The notes: generated by a model not told the origin, from the letters alone. Shown: positions 7,380 through 15,631, counted from the first letter of the stretch. The stretch: 64,000 nucleotides of DNA from Variovorax sp. JS1663 (GCF_002157355.1 NZ_LYMK01000012.1:62001-126000), one strand, 5' to 3'. Translations and numbers: made by a program.

Positions 7380-9178
7380 CTGCATTGGCTCTTCTGGAAG
7401 GTGGCTTCGTCGGGGTTGAGCCCCTCCAACGACGATTTCAGGACGAGGTCGCTGCAGCGCTGGGGGCGACTGGCCTGGGCGACGGCGGGTGGGGCCTCGG
7501 GCTCGGTGCGGGCTGGGCGCTGCGTGGGTTGCGACGGCTCCGATGCGATCGCCACAGGCTTCGCCCGCGCCGACGGCGGCTTGGCCGCAGCGGCCGTTGC
7601 GGCGGGCGCCGGGCGCGCGGACGCGTCGACAACGCGCGCCGCGGCCGGCCGGGGCGTTTCGGCAATGGCTGGCTCGGAGGGAACCGTGGAGGAAGCGCGA
7701 ACGGCAGCCTGCGGCGGCAGCTCGGACCTGGCAGGCGCCGCGACCGTTGCGTCGGGCACGACACTTGGTGCCTTGGCGGCCTGGGCGTCCAAGGGCGCGC
7801 GTGACGCATCCCCGGCCAACCACCACGCGGCGCTTCCCGCCAGCGCCAGCAGGAGAAGCGCGGCCGGGGCGTGGCGAAGGCGGGGCCGCGCCCGCGCCGC
7901 CGCGGCCGGTGCAAGGGGGGCGTGATGGGTCTCAGGCCCGGTGTCGACAGGCGCGCTGGGCACTGCGGCCGGCGCGGCATCCCGGCCAGCCTCCCGTGCG
8001 GCGGCGGCGGGCGCTGGCGGCGGCGCGTCCGCGAGGGCGGGGCCCCCGATGAGCGCGCGGAACTGCCCCACATCCTGCGGCCTGGCTTCCGGCCGCAGCG
8101 CCAGGCTGGCATCGATGGCCTGCAGGAAGCGTTCGCCGTAGAGGCCGCCATGCGTGCCGGCCAACGGCTCGAACGCGTCGCTCACCACGCGGCCGGCGGA
8201 TGCGGGCGGCAGCCGGCCGGTGATCGCGTAGTACACGACGCCGGCCAACGCATAGAGATCCGTCCAAGGGCCCTGCGCCATCACGCCGCCGTACTGTTCG
8301 ATGGGCGCGAAGCCGGGCTTGAGCACGGCCGTCAGCCCCTGCGTCATGTCGCTGATCACGCGCCTCGCCGCGCCGAAATCCAGCAGAACGGGCCCGGCGC
8401 TGGTGAGCAGGATGTTGTCGGGCGAGATGTCCCGGTGCAGGCATTTCTTCTCATGAAGGATCGCGAGCGCATCCAGCAGGGGATGCAGCCATTCGCGCAG
8501 CTGCGCCTCGGCGGGCGGGCTGGACTCGCCCGCCAGCATTTCCTTCAGCGTTGGCCCCTCGTAATAGGGCATCGCCATGTAGGCCGTCCCGTGGGCCTCC
8601 CAGAACCGGAACACCTTGAGCAACGCCGGATGGTCGAAGCTGGCGAGAAGACGGGCCTCGTTGAGGAAGCTTTTGAGGCCCGCCTCGAACGTGCCCCGAT
8701 GCCGCTCGGAGCGCATCGACACGCCCAGCGAGTCGTCGGCGCGCACCGCGAGGGCCGCGGGCATGTACTCCTTGAGCGCGACGTGGCGTTCGAGCAATGG
8801 GTCCCAGGCCAGGTAGACGATTCCGAATCCGCCCTCGCCGAGCGGGCGCAGGATCTGGAAGCCCTCGATGTCCGTCCTTTCGGGAAGCGCGTGCCGCGGC
8901 GGCGCGGCGAGCCGCCCTCTCTCCTGCTGCACAGCCGTCTGCGCGCGCGTGAACGCCACGGTGGCGGCGTACGCAGGTTGCGGCACGGGCTCCCGCTGCG
9001 CGGGTGCAGCGCCCTTCAACGGACCCACGCATCCGATGCAGAACCTGGCCGCCGGCCGATTCGCCCTGCCGCAGGCGGGGCAGACCGCCTGCGGCAGGGC
9101 CACGAGGGGCGCCGGATGGCGATATGCAGATGCGCCCGCCGGTTCCGGGGCCGTGCGGCGAAGCGGGGTCGCGGTCAT
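7376..9178 (-). CDS. Membrane Ser/Thr protein kinase with zinc ribbon and periplasmic tail
   Basis: A 600-residue eukaryotic-type kinase. An N-terminal zinc ribbon has Cys33, Cys36, Cys47 and Cys50. The kinase domain spans about 105-375, with glycine loop GEGGFG (114-119), ATP lysine K136, catalytic HRD at 248-250 with N255, and DFG at 267-269. All catalytic residues are present, so it should be active. One membrane helix (about 438-456) is followed by an Ala/Pro-rich stretch and a short C-terminal segment holding two cysteines (RCSDLV, KSQCR). The topology is cytoplasmic kinase, periplasmic sensor. It is coupled by ATGA overlap to the OmpA lipoprotein and follows a small membrane protein gene by 25 bases. 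Confidence 0.9.
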   Translation of the reverse strand: MTATPLRRTAPEPAGASAYRHPAPLVALPQAVCPACGRANRPAARFCIGCVGPLKGAAPAQREPVPQPAYAATVAFTRAQTAVQQERGRLAAPPRHALPERTDIEGFQILRPLGEGGFGIVYLAWDPLLERHVALKEYMPAALAVRADDSLGVSMRSERHRGTFEAGLKSFLNEARLLASFDHPALLKVFRFWEAHGTAYMAMPYYEGPTLKEMLAGESSPPAEAQLREWLHPLLDALAILHEKKCLHRDISPDNILLTSAGPVLLDFGAARRVISDMTQGLTAVLKPGFAPIEQYGGVMAQGPWTDLYALAGVVYYAITGRLPPASAGRVVSDAFEPLAGTHGGLYGERFLQAIDASLALRPEARPQDVGQFRALIGGPALADAPPPAPAAAAREAGRDAAPAAVPSAPVDTGPETHHAPLAPAAAARARPRLRHAPAALLLLALAGSAAWWLAGDASRAPLDAQAAKAPSVVPDATVAAPARSELPPQAAVRASSTVPSEPAIAETPRPAAARVVDASARPAPAATAAAAKPPSARAKPVAIASEPSQPTQRPARTEPEAPPAVAQASRPQRCSDLVLKSSLEGLNPDEATFQKSQCR

Positions 9179-9203
9179 GGCGCGCAGGCGGTCGCGGGTT
9201 CGC

Positions 9204-9398
9204 TCAAAGGCGCGCGAGCCGCAGGACGGCCCAGCCCAGGGTGACCATCAGGGCGACGATCAGCGCCGCCCGGGTCCAGACAGGTTCGCTACGGCGCCGC
9301 CGGGTGCCGCCATTTCCAAGGGAGGCATACGACGACGGGCGGTCTTGCCGATCGGGCTTTTCGGTCCACCAGCCGGTGTTGGTTTCGTGATCTCGCAT
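9204..9398 (-). CDS. Small single-pass membrane protein
   Basis: A 64-residue protein with a charged N-terminal half (RQDRPSS, GTRRRRSEP) and one C-terminal membrane helix (AALIVALMVTLGWAVLRLA). The Arg-rich stretch before the helix predicts an N-in orientation. It ends 25 bases before the kinase gene on the same strand, so it is probably the first gene of the kinase-lipoprotein operon. An in-frame GTG one codon earlier is an alternative start; the ribosome site is weak. Family not recognised. Confidence 0.55.
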   Translation of the reverse strand: MRDHETNTGWWTEKPDRQDRPSSYASLGNGGTRRRRSEPVWTRAALIVALMVTLGWAVLRLARL

Positions 9399-9515
9399 CA
9401 CCGAAAGTATTAGTGAGCGGTCCCGAATTGGTTACGTCTTTTGACATAGCTTGCAATTTGCAGCGTGATCCTTGTCACGCAAGCACCGTGCTGGTGCCAT
9501 GCATGCGGCGTTGTC

Positions 9516-10541
9516 CTACACGACCCGGGTGCAGGTGGACGCCCGCACCACCAGCTCGGGCCGCAGCACCACGGTGGAGGCCGACAGCGCCCGGCCCTCG
9601 ATCTCGTCGAACAGCATCTCGGCCGCGCGCCAGCCCAGCTCGCGGTGCGGCAGGCGGATGGTGGTGAGCGGCGGATCGACCATGTCGACCAGCGGCATGT
9701 CGTTGTGCCCGGTGATCGAGATGTCGTGCGGCACGCGCAGGCCCTGCGCCCGCATCTCGTCGTAGGCGCCCAGGGCCACCAGGTCGTTGCAGCAGACCAC
9801 CGCCTCCGGCCGTTCCGGCTGCGCCAGGAGTTGCGCCATGGCCCGGCGGCCGGCCTCGCGGCTGTAGCTGTCGCACTCGGCCACGGCGGCGAGCGTCAGG
9901 CCGCGGTCGCGCAGCGCCTGCTCCACGCCCTGCCGCCGCGCCACGCCGGTGGGCACGTTCTGCGGCCCGGCCAGGTGCGCGATGCGCCGGTGCCCGGCCC
10001 CGACCAGGTGATCGACCGCCAGCTTCATCGCCAGCCGATCGTCGCTGACCACCGCGGGCAGGCGCCCGCTCTCGTCGGCGCGGTTCACCAGCACGGCGCG
10101 CATACCGACCTGCCGCAGGAAGTCGAGCAGCGGATCGTCGCGGGTGGCGATCGCCAGCACCACGCCGTCGACCTGCTGCGCCAGCATGCGCTCGATGATC
10201 GGGCGGGCCAGGGCGTGGTCCACCACGTTGGTCACGAACACGAAGTAGCCGCGCGCCGAGGCGCTGGCCTCGATGCCCTGGAGGATGGGCGGAAAGACCG
10301 CGTTGGTGATGTCCGGCACCAGCACGCCGATGGTGTGGGTGCGCCCCGTGCGCAGGGCCGAGGCGGCGCGGTTGGGGCGGTACCCCAGGCGCTGCGCCGC
10401 TTCCTCGACGACGCGCAGCACCTCTTCGCTGATCAGGGCGCGTTTTTGGGGATTCAGGGCCCGCGACACCGTCGAGACATGCACGCCGGCCGCCTGCGCC
10501 ACGTCGCGGATGGTGACGACCGAAGGCGGTTGAAGACTCAT
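9516..10541 (-). CDS. LacI-family repressor of the ring-cleavage operon
   Basis: A 341-residue LacI/GalR-type regulator. The helix-turn-helix is at residues 10-30 (TIRDVAQAAGVHVSTVSRAL), the hinge follows with RLGYRPNRAASALRTG, and the rest is the sugar-binding-protein-like effector domain (HTIGVLVPDITNAVFPPILQ, ISITGHNDMPLVDMVDPPLT). The frame opens 83 codons upstream, but ATG 10541 gives the canonical N terminus. The gene is divergent from the dioxygenase operon, and a perfect 14-base palindrome of LacI type lies over that operon's promoter. It therefore probably represses the operon until an aromatic intermediate binds. LacI members controlling aromatic catabolism are less common than LysR or IclR ones. 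Confidence 0.92.
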   Translation of the reverse strand: MSLQPPSVVTIRDVAQAAGVHVSTVSRALNPQKRALISEEVLRVVEEAAQRLGYRPNRAASALRTGRTHTIGVLVPDITNAVFPPILQGIEASASARGYFVFVTNVVDHALARPIIERMLAQQVDGVVLAIATRDDPLLDFLRQVGMRAVLVNRADESGRLPAVVSDDRLAMKLAVDHLVGAGHRRIAHLAGPQNVPTGVARRQGVEQALRDRGLTLAAVAECDSYSREAGRRAMAQLLAQPERPEAVVCCNDLVALGAYDEMRAQGLRVPHDISITGHNDMPLVDMVDPPLTTIRLPHRELGWRAAEMLFDEIEGRALSASTVVLRPELVVRASTCTRVV

Positions 10542-10544
10542 TGA

Positions 10545-10558
10545 TGCAAACGATTGAT
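10545..10558. promoter_or_regulatory. Degenerate second LacI-type operator at the repressor start
   Basis: TGCAAACGATTGAT directly upstream of the repressor's start codon matches the left half (TGCAAACG) of the perfect operator at 10647-10660, while the right half is degraded. It is well placed for autoregulation or for looping with the main site 102 bases away (between starts). It is supported only by this half-site match. Confidence 0.4.
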
Positions 10559-10617
10559 CTGATCTGACAAACAGAGTATCGCCCGATTCCTCACAGTAAT
10601 GCTGGTAAACCCTGAGC

Positions 10618-10660
10618 TTGCGCGAAATATTCCTGGCCACATAATGTGCAAACGTTTGCA
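10618..10660 (+). promoter_or_regulatory. Promoter with perfect LacI-type operator
   Basis: A candidate -35 TTGCGC (10618-10623) and -10 CATAAT (10640-10645) are separated by 16 bases. Directly after the -10, at 10647-10660, lies TGCAAACGTTTGCA, a perfect 14-base palindrome with the central CG typical of LacI/GalR operators. A repressor there would cover the transcription start of the dioxygenase operon, whose ATG is at 10677. The palindrome is exact; the -35/-10 assignment is weaker. Confidence 0.75.
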
Positions 10661-10676
10661 AGACAAAGGCAGCCCC

Positions 10677-11543
10677 ATGAAGATCGTGACCACCCCCGAA
10701 TCCGTGCTCGAGATGGCGACCGCCGCGATGGCCCGCACACCCGACGAGCGCCTGCGCACCGTGATGGCTGCGCTCACCCGCCACCTGCACGCCTTCGTCC
10801 AGGAAGTGCGCCTGACCGAAGAGGAGTTCGAGCAGGCGCTCGACTTCATCGTCGGCATTGGCCAGGCCACCGGCGAGAAGAAGAACGAGGTCGTGCTGGC
10901 CGCCGACCTGCTGGGCGTGTCCACCCTGGTCGCGCTGCTGAACAACCAGGACCCGCAGGGCGAATCGCCCGCCGCGCTGCTCGGCCCTTTCTGGCGCGCC
11001 AACGCGCCGCTGTGCACCACGGGCGAGTCGATCGCCCGCTCAGACACGCCCGGCATTCCGCTCGAGGTGACGGGCACGGTGCGCGACAACGAAGGCCGGC
11101 CGATCGCCGGCGCCATCGTCGATGCATGGCAGGCCTCGCCGGTGGGCCTGTATGAGAACCAGGACCCGCAGCAGGACGACATGAACCTGCGCGGCCGCTT
11201 CGAGACCGACGCCGAGGGCCGCTTCCACTTCCGCACCGTGCGCCCAGCCGGCTACCCGGTGCCGACCGACGGCCCCTGCGGCGTGCTGCTGCGCGCGCAG
11301 CAGCGCCACCCCAACCGCCCGGCCCACCTTCACTTCATGGTCAGCAAGCCCGGCCACAAGGTGCTGATCACGCAGGTCTTCGCCGACGACGACGAGAACC
11401 TGGAAAGCGACCCGGTGTTCGGCGTCACGCGCCGGCTGATCGGCCGCTTCGAGGCGCAGCAGGACGGCCAGGCCGCCACGCTGGCGCACGACTTCGTGCT
11501 CGAGCCCGGCGAGATGAAGTTCCCGCGCCCGCCCATCCCCTGA
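10677..11543 (+). CDS. chqB: Intradiol dioxygenase, probably hydroxyquinol 1,2-dioxygenase
   Basis: A 288-residue Fe(III) intradiol ring-cleavage enzyme. The iron ligands are visible as Tyr159 (VGLYENQ), Tyr193 (AGYPVPTDGP), His217 and His219 (RPAHLHFMV). Their spacing matches hydroxyquinol and catechol 1,2-dioxygenases. The helical N-terminal dimerisation domain (about 1-110) ends in LLGPFWRANAP, a pattern I associate with the hydroxyquinol branch, whose product is maleylacetate. Chlorocatechol or catechol cleavage cannot be excluded by eye. The open frame extends upstream, but ATG 10677 sits just past the operator. It is first in an operon with SDR, BKACE, MDR, cupin and Bug genes. Confidence 0.85.
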   Translation: MKIVTTPESVLEMATAAMARTPDERLRTVMAALTRHLHAFVQEVRLTEEEFEQALDFIVGIGQATGEKKNEVVLAADLLGVSTLVALLNNQDPQGESPAALLGPFWRANAPLCTTGESIARSDTPGIPLEVTGTVRDNEGRPIAGAIVDAWQASPVGLYENQDPQQDDMNLRGRFETDAEGRFHFRTVRPAGYPVPTDGPCGVLLRAQQRHPNRPAHLHFMVSKPGHKVLITQVFADDDENLESDPVFGVTRRLIGRFEAQQDGQAATLAHDFVLEPGEMKFPRPPIP

Positions 11544-11571
11544 TTCCCTTTTTTCTCCATTGCACTTCCCC

Positions 11572-12336
11572 ATGAGCTTCGATCCCACACCCCGACTCGA
11601 CGGCCGGGTGGCCGTCATCGCCGGCGGCCTTGGCGCCATCGGCTACGCCACCGCGCAGCGCCTGGCTGCGCTCGGCGCCAGCTGCGTGCTGCTGCACCGC
11701 GATGCGGCCGATGCGGCCGCGCGCACCGCAGCCCTGCCGGCCGCGGCCGGCCAGCGCCACCTGGCGCTGCAGGCCGACATCGTCGACACGCCCAGCCTGC
11801 AGCGCGCTGCCGCTGCCGTGAAGGAAGGCTTCGGCCGCTGCGACATCCTCGTCAACAGCGCCGGCTATACGCGGCCCGTGCCCGCCGCCGATCTCGATGG
11901 CCTGACCGACGAGCTGATCGACGACCTGATGCGTGCCAATTTCCGCGGCGTGTTCGCCACCATCCGCGCCTTCGTGCCGCTGCTCAAGGCGAGCGGCGAC
12001 GGCCTGGTGGTCAACATCTCCTCGATCGCCGGCTTCACCGGCGTCGGCAGCAACCTGGCCTATGTCGCGGCCAAGGCCAGCGTCGACGTGGTGGGCGATG
12101 CGCTGGCCAAGGCGTTGGCGCCGGCCGTGCGAGTGGTCTCGGTCTCGCCCGGCGCGGTGGAGTCCGCCTTCGTGCCGGGCCGCGGCGAGGAGTTCAAGGC
12201 GAAGATGGCACAGACCACGCCGCTGGGCCGCATCGGCACGCCGGAGGACGTGGCGGCCACGGTCGAGGCGCTGGCGACCACGCTGCGCTTCGTGACGGGT
12301 ACGCGCATCGTGGTGGACGGTGGGAGGCATCTGTGA
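11572..12336 (+). CDS. SDR-family oxidoreductase
   Basis: A 254-residue classical short-chain dehydrogenase. The nucleotide motif AGGLGAIG (17-24) replaces the usual TGxxxGIG, NSAG is in the middle, and the catalytic set is Ser151 (NISSIAG), Tyr164 and Lys168 (YVAAK). The C terminus has the GRIGTPEDVAATVEAL and VDGGRHL patterns typical of 3-oxoacyl/alcohol dehydrogenases. A TTG four codons earlier is possible, but ATG 11572 is preferred. Its end overlaps the GTG start of the BKACE gene by four bases. In this operon it could reduce or oxidise a ring or side-chain intermediate; the substrate is not readable. Confidence 0.9.
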   Translation: MSFDPTPRLDGRVAVIAGGLGAIGYATAQRLAALGASCVLLHRDAADAAARTAALPAAAGQRHLALQADIVDTPSLQRAAAAVKEGFGRCDILVNSAGYTRPVPAADLDGLTDELIDDLMRANFRGVFATIRAFVPLLKASGDGLVVNISSIAGFTGVGSNLAYVAAKASVDVVGDALAKALAPAVRVVSVSPGAVESAFVPGRGEEFKAKMAQTTPLGRIGTPEDVAATVEALATTLRFVTGTRIVVDGGRHL

Positions 12337-13217
12337 ACAGCAAGACACTCATCACCTGCGCGGTGACCGGCAACCTGGTGAAGCCGGAGCAGACCCCTCA
12401 CCTGCCGATCACGCCGGCGCAGATCGCCGACGAATGCCTGGCCGCCGCCGAGGCTGGCGCGGGCCAGGTGCACATCCACGTGCGCGACCCGGAAAGCGGC
12501 AAGCCCTCGATGCAGGTCGAGCTCTACCGCGACGTGGTCGACCGCATCCGGCAGAAGAACCGCGAGGTGATCATCAACCTCACGACCGGCCCGGGCGGTC
12601 GCTTCATCCCGAGCGAGGACGATCCCAAGGTCTACGCGCCCGGCACCAGCCTGCTGCCGCCGGAAAAGCGCGTGGAGCACATCGCGCTGATCAGGCCCGA
12701 TGTCTGCTCGCTGGACCTCAACACCATGAACTCCGGCCCCGACGTGGTCATCAACACGCCGAAGAACGTGCGCCGCATGGCGAAGGTGATCCGCGAGGCG
12801 GGCGTGAAGCCCGAGCTGGAGATCTTCGATTCCGGCGACATCCACCTGGCGCTGGACCTGATCGCCGACGGCACGCTCGAAGGCCCCGCGATGTGGACCC
12901 TGGTGCTGGGCGTGAAGTACGGCTTCATGCCCACGCCCCAGACCGTGATGTACGCACGCGACATGCTGCCGCGCGGCGCCTTCTGGAGTGCCTTCGGCAT
13001 CGGCCGCATGGAGTTCCCCATCGTCGCGCAGGCCTGGCTGCTGGGCGGCCACGTGCGGGTGGGCATGGAAGACAACATCTACCTGGAGAAGGGCGTGCTG
13101 GCCGAAAGCAACGCACAGCTGGTCGCCAAGGCGCGCGACATCATCGAAAACCTGGGCGGCGAGATCGCCAGTGCGCGCGAGGCGCGCACGATGCTCGGCC
13201 TGGCGGGAGGGCAGTGA
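12333..13217 (+). CDS. BKACE (beta-keto acid cleavage enzyme, DUF849)
   Basis: A 294-residue TIM-barrel enzyme of the 3-keto-5-aminohexanoate cleavage family. Members react a beta-keto acid with acetyl-CoA to give acetoacetate and a new CoA thioester. The zinc motif is H47-I-H49 in VHIHVRDPESGKP, followed by INLTTGPGG, CSLDLNTMNSG and EIFDSGD, and near the end HVRVGMEDNIY. It starts with GTG, overlapping the SDR stop as GTGA. Next to a putative hydroxyquinol dioxygenase, the natural guess is that it acts on 3-oxoadipate to give succinyl-CoA and acetoacetate. Family call is strong; substrate is inference. Confidence 0.9.
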   Translation: MNSKTLITCAVTGNLVKPEQTPHLPITPAQIADECLAAAEAGAGQVHIHVRDPESGKPSMQVELYRDVVDRIRQKNREVIINLTTGPGGRFIPSEDDPKVYAPGTSLLPPEKRVEHIALIRPDVCSLDLNTMNSGPDVVINTPKNVRRMAKVIREAGVKPELEIFDSGDIHLALDLIADGTLEGPAMWTLVLGVKYGFMPTPQTVMYARDMLPRGAFWSAFGIGRMEFPIVAQAWLLGGHVRVGMEDNIYLEKGVLAESNAQLVAKARDIIENLGGEIASAREARTMLGLAGGQ

Positions 13218-13219
13218 CC

Positions 13220-14221
13220 ATGAACGCAGTGCTGAACACGGACACGGCCGCGCGCGCCGTGCGCCTTCACGACAAGGCCGCGAACCTCGACGCGCTGAAG
13301 CTCGACATCGCGCCGCAGCAGGAGCCCGCCGCGAAGCCGGGCTTCGCCGTGGTGCGCGTCGGCGCCGCTGCGGTGAACCCGAGTGACGTCAAGGCCAGCC
13401 TGGGCCTGATGCCGCAAGCCGTCTGGCCGCGCAGCCCCGGCCGCGACTTCGCGGGCGTGGTGGTCGCGGGCCCCACCGAGTGGGTAGGCCGCGAGGTCTA
13501 CGGCTCCGGCGGCGACATCGGCATCACGCGCGACGGCTCGCATGCGCGCTACCTGCTGCTGCCGGTCGAGGCCCTGCGTGCGCGGCCGCGCAGCATCTCG
13601 ATGGACGAAGCCGGCGCGGTCGGCGTGCCCTTTGTCACGGCGTACGAAGGCTTCCGCCGCAGCGGCATGCCGCAGGCCGGGCAAACCGTGCTCGTGCTGG
13701 GCGCCAACGGCAAGGTCGGGCAGGCCGCGGTGCAGCTGGCCGCCCAGGGCGGCGCGCGCGTGATCGCGGTGCAGCGGCGCGCAGGGCCTTTCGAGGGTTT
13801 CGCCTGTGCGCCGGTCGACGTGGTCGACGCGCGCAACGAGGACGTGGCAACGCGGGTGCGCGAGCTTACGGACGGGCGCGGCGCCGACATCGTCTACAAC
13901 ACCGTGGGCAGCGCCTACTTCGAGGCCGCCAACAAGGCCATGGCCAAGGGCGCGACGCAGATCTTCATCGCCACCCACGACCGCGCGGTGCCCTTCGACA
14001 TCTTCGCCTTCTACCGCGGCATGCACACCTACGTGGGCATCGACTCGCTGGCGCTGGGCTGCGTGGCCGCCACGGCGCAGCTCGACGCGATGCGCGAGGG
14101 CTTCGAGCGCGGCACGCTCAGGCCCTTCCCGATCGCCCGGGCCTTCGCGCTCGACGAGGCAACCGACGCCTACCGGCTGGTGCTCTCCGGCAGCACCGAC
14201 CGCGTGGTGCTGCGGCCCTGA
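13220..14221 (+). CDS. MDR-family zinc-free oxidoreductase (quinone oxidoreductase-like)
   Basis: A 333-residue medium-chain dehydrogenase/reductase. The N-terminal catalytic domain has VNPSDVKASLG and PRSPGRDFAGVV but lacks the cysteine cluster of zinc alcohol dehydrogenases. The NADPH-binding domain starts at VLVLGANGKVGQAAVQLA. This matches the quinone oxidoreductase/enoyl reductase branch. The ATG at 13220 lies just after the BKACE stop. In the operon it could reduce maleylacetate, an enone, or a quinone formed from hydroxyquinol. Maleylacetate reductases are normally iron-dependent alcohol dehydrogenases, so that role would be unusual. Confidence 0.85.
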   Translation: MNAVLNTDTAARAVRLHDKAANLDALKLDIAPQQEPAAKPGFAVVRVGAAAVNPSDVKASLGLMPQAVWPRSPGRDFAGVVVAGPTEWVGREVYGSGGDIGITRDGSHARYLLLPVEALRARPRSISMDEAGAVGVPFVTAYEGFRRSGMPQAGQTVLVLGANGKVGQAAVQLAAQGGARVIAVQRRAGPFEGFACAPVDVVDARNEDVATRVRELTDGRGADIVYNTVGSAYFEAANKAMAKGATQIFIATHDRAVPFDIFAFYRGMHTYVGIDSLALGCVAATAQLDAMREGFERGTLRPFPIARAFALDEATDAYRLVLSGSTDRVVLRP

Positions 14222-14230
14222 GGACGCGCG

Positions 14231-14590
14231 ATGCACGTCACCCGTTTCGACCAGGCGCCGGCCTACGAGGCACCCAACCACATCGACATGCGCTGCCTGC
14301 GCCTGCAGGGCAAGGAGGCGGGGCCTTCGTCGCAGATGTGGATGGGCATGAGCCAGATCCTGCCCGGCGGCCACACCGGCCTGGACGGCTCGCCCATCGA
14401 GAAGCTCTACCTCGTGCTCGAAGGCGAGCTGCACGTCGTGTCCGAACAGGACGGCCTGCGCGACGAGCAGGTGCTGCGCCCCTACGACTCCTGCCGCTTC
14501 GCGCCGGGCGAGAAGCGGCAACTCGTCAACCGCAGCCCGCGGCCGGTGCTGGTCGCGCTGGTGATGGCGAACGCGCCGCCGGCGGCCTGA
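14231..14590 (+). CDS. Small cupin-domain protein
   Basis: A 119-residue single-cupin protein. GEL-H-V-V within VLEGELHVVSEQD and the later RPYDSCRFAPGEKRQLVNRS follow the two cupin motifs, but the usual HxH of motif 1 is reduced (GGHTGLDGSPIEKLYL), so metal binding is uncertain. It lies 9 bases after the MDR gene and 41 before the Bug gene, inside the same operon. A role as a dioxygenase, isomerase or ligand sensor in the pathway is possible; none is demonstrated by sequence. Confidence 0.75.
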   Translation: MHVTRFDQAPAYEAPNHIDMRCLRLQGKEAGPSSQMWMGMSQILPGGHTGLDGSPIEKLYLVLEGELHVVSEQDGLRDEQVLRPYDSCRFAPGEKRQLVNRSPRPVLVALVMANAPPAA

Positions 14591-14631
14591 ACCCCGCTCT
14601 TTCCCTTTCCTGATTCATCGGAGACAACGCC

Positions 14632-15612
14632 ATGACCTCATTCATCCCCCGCCGCCGCCAGCTGGTCGCGGCCGCCCTGGCGGCCTGCGCGCTGGGCAGC
14701 GTCCACGCCCAGGGCGACTGGCCGAAGGGCCAGACGATCAAGATGGTCGTGCCCTTCACCGCCGGCAGCGGCACCGACATCGTGGCCCGCCTGGTGGCCG
14801 AACGCCTGGGCCCGGCGCTGGGCACCAGCGTGATCATCGACAACAAGCCCGGCGCCGGCGGCACGCTGGGCGCGGCGCAGGTGGCGAAGGCGCCGGCCGA
14901 CGGCTACACGCTGCTGGTGCATTCGGCAGGGCACCTGGTCAACCCCTCGATCTACCCGAACCTGCCCTACGACACGATCAAGGACTTCGCCGGCATCACG
15001 CCGATGGCCAGCCTGCCCAACATGCTGGTGGTCGCGCCCAACCGCTTCGCCGACGTGAAGGACCTGGTGGCGCAGGCCAAGGCCAGGCCCGGCGGCTTCA
15101 ACTACGGCTCGGCCGGCAACGGCTCGGCCACCCACATGAACGCCGAGGTGTTCCGCCTGGCGGCGGGCGTGCAGGCGCAGCACGTGCCCTTCCGCGGCAC
15201 GCCCGAGGCCATGACCGAGGTGATGGGTGGGCGGATCGACTGGTTCTTCGCGCCCATGGTGTCGGCCCTGCCGCTGGTGAAGGACGGCAAGCTCAAGGCG
15301 CTGGCGGTGGGCACCGGCAAGCGCTCGGGCGTGATGCCGCAGCTGCCGACCACGGTCGAGGCCGGCGTGCCGGGCTCGGAGTACCTGTTCTGGGTCGGCC
15401 TGTTCGCGCCGGCCAAGACGCCCAAGGCGGCGGTCGAGCGGCTGCAGGCCGAGGTCGCGAAGATCATGGCCGCGCCGGACCTGAAGGAGCGCCTGGACAA
15501 GCTGGGCGCCGAGCCCTTCACCATGCCCTCCGCGCAGTTCGACAAGTTCATCGTCGACGAGACGGCCAAGGCGCAGCAGGTGGTGAAGGCGGCGGGGATC
15601 AAGGTGGATTGA
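14632..15612 (+). CDS. Bug/TctC-family periplasmic solute receptor
   Basis: A 326-residue exported receptor of full family length. A Tat-like/Sec signal (PRRRQLVAAALAACALGSVHAQG) precedes IKMVVPFTAGSGTDIVARL, the classic Bug N-terminal ligand loop, then PGAGGTLGAAQVAKAPADGYT. It is the last gene of the hydroxyquinol/BKACE operon and has its own GGAGA ribosome site. It presumably captures the aromatic or carboxylate growth substrate. No TctA/TctB membrane genes are present, which is common for orphan Bug proteins in Burkholderiales. Confidence 0.93.
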   Translation: MTSFIPRRRQLVAAALAACALGSVHAQGDWPKGQTIKMVVPFTAGSGTDIVARLVAERLGPALGTSVIIDNKPGAGGTLGAAQVAKAPADGYTLLVHSAGHLVNPSIYPNLPYDTIKDFAGITPMASLPNMLVVAPNRFADVKDLVAQAKARPGGFNYGSAGNGSATHMNAEVFRLAAGVQAQHVPFRGTPEAMTEVMGGRIDWFFAPMVSALPLVKDGKLKALAVGTGKRSGVMPQLPTTVEAGVPGSEYLFWVGLFAPAKTPKAAVERLQAEVAKIMAAPDLKERLDKLGAEPFTMPSAQFDKFIVDETAKAQQVVKAAGIKVD

Positions 15613-15631
15613 GCACGGCGGCCGGCTACGG

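Noticed and set aside
9441..9470. A plus-strand promoter from a perfect TTGACA
   Set aside because: There is no matching -10 and no plus-strand gene downstream; the nearby palindrome TGCAATTTGCA is short.
12320..14221. A 633-codon frame over the BKACE and MDR genes
   Set aside because: The first 300 codons are out of frame with the BKACE gene; the real MDR gene starts at 13220.
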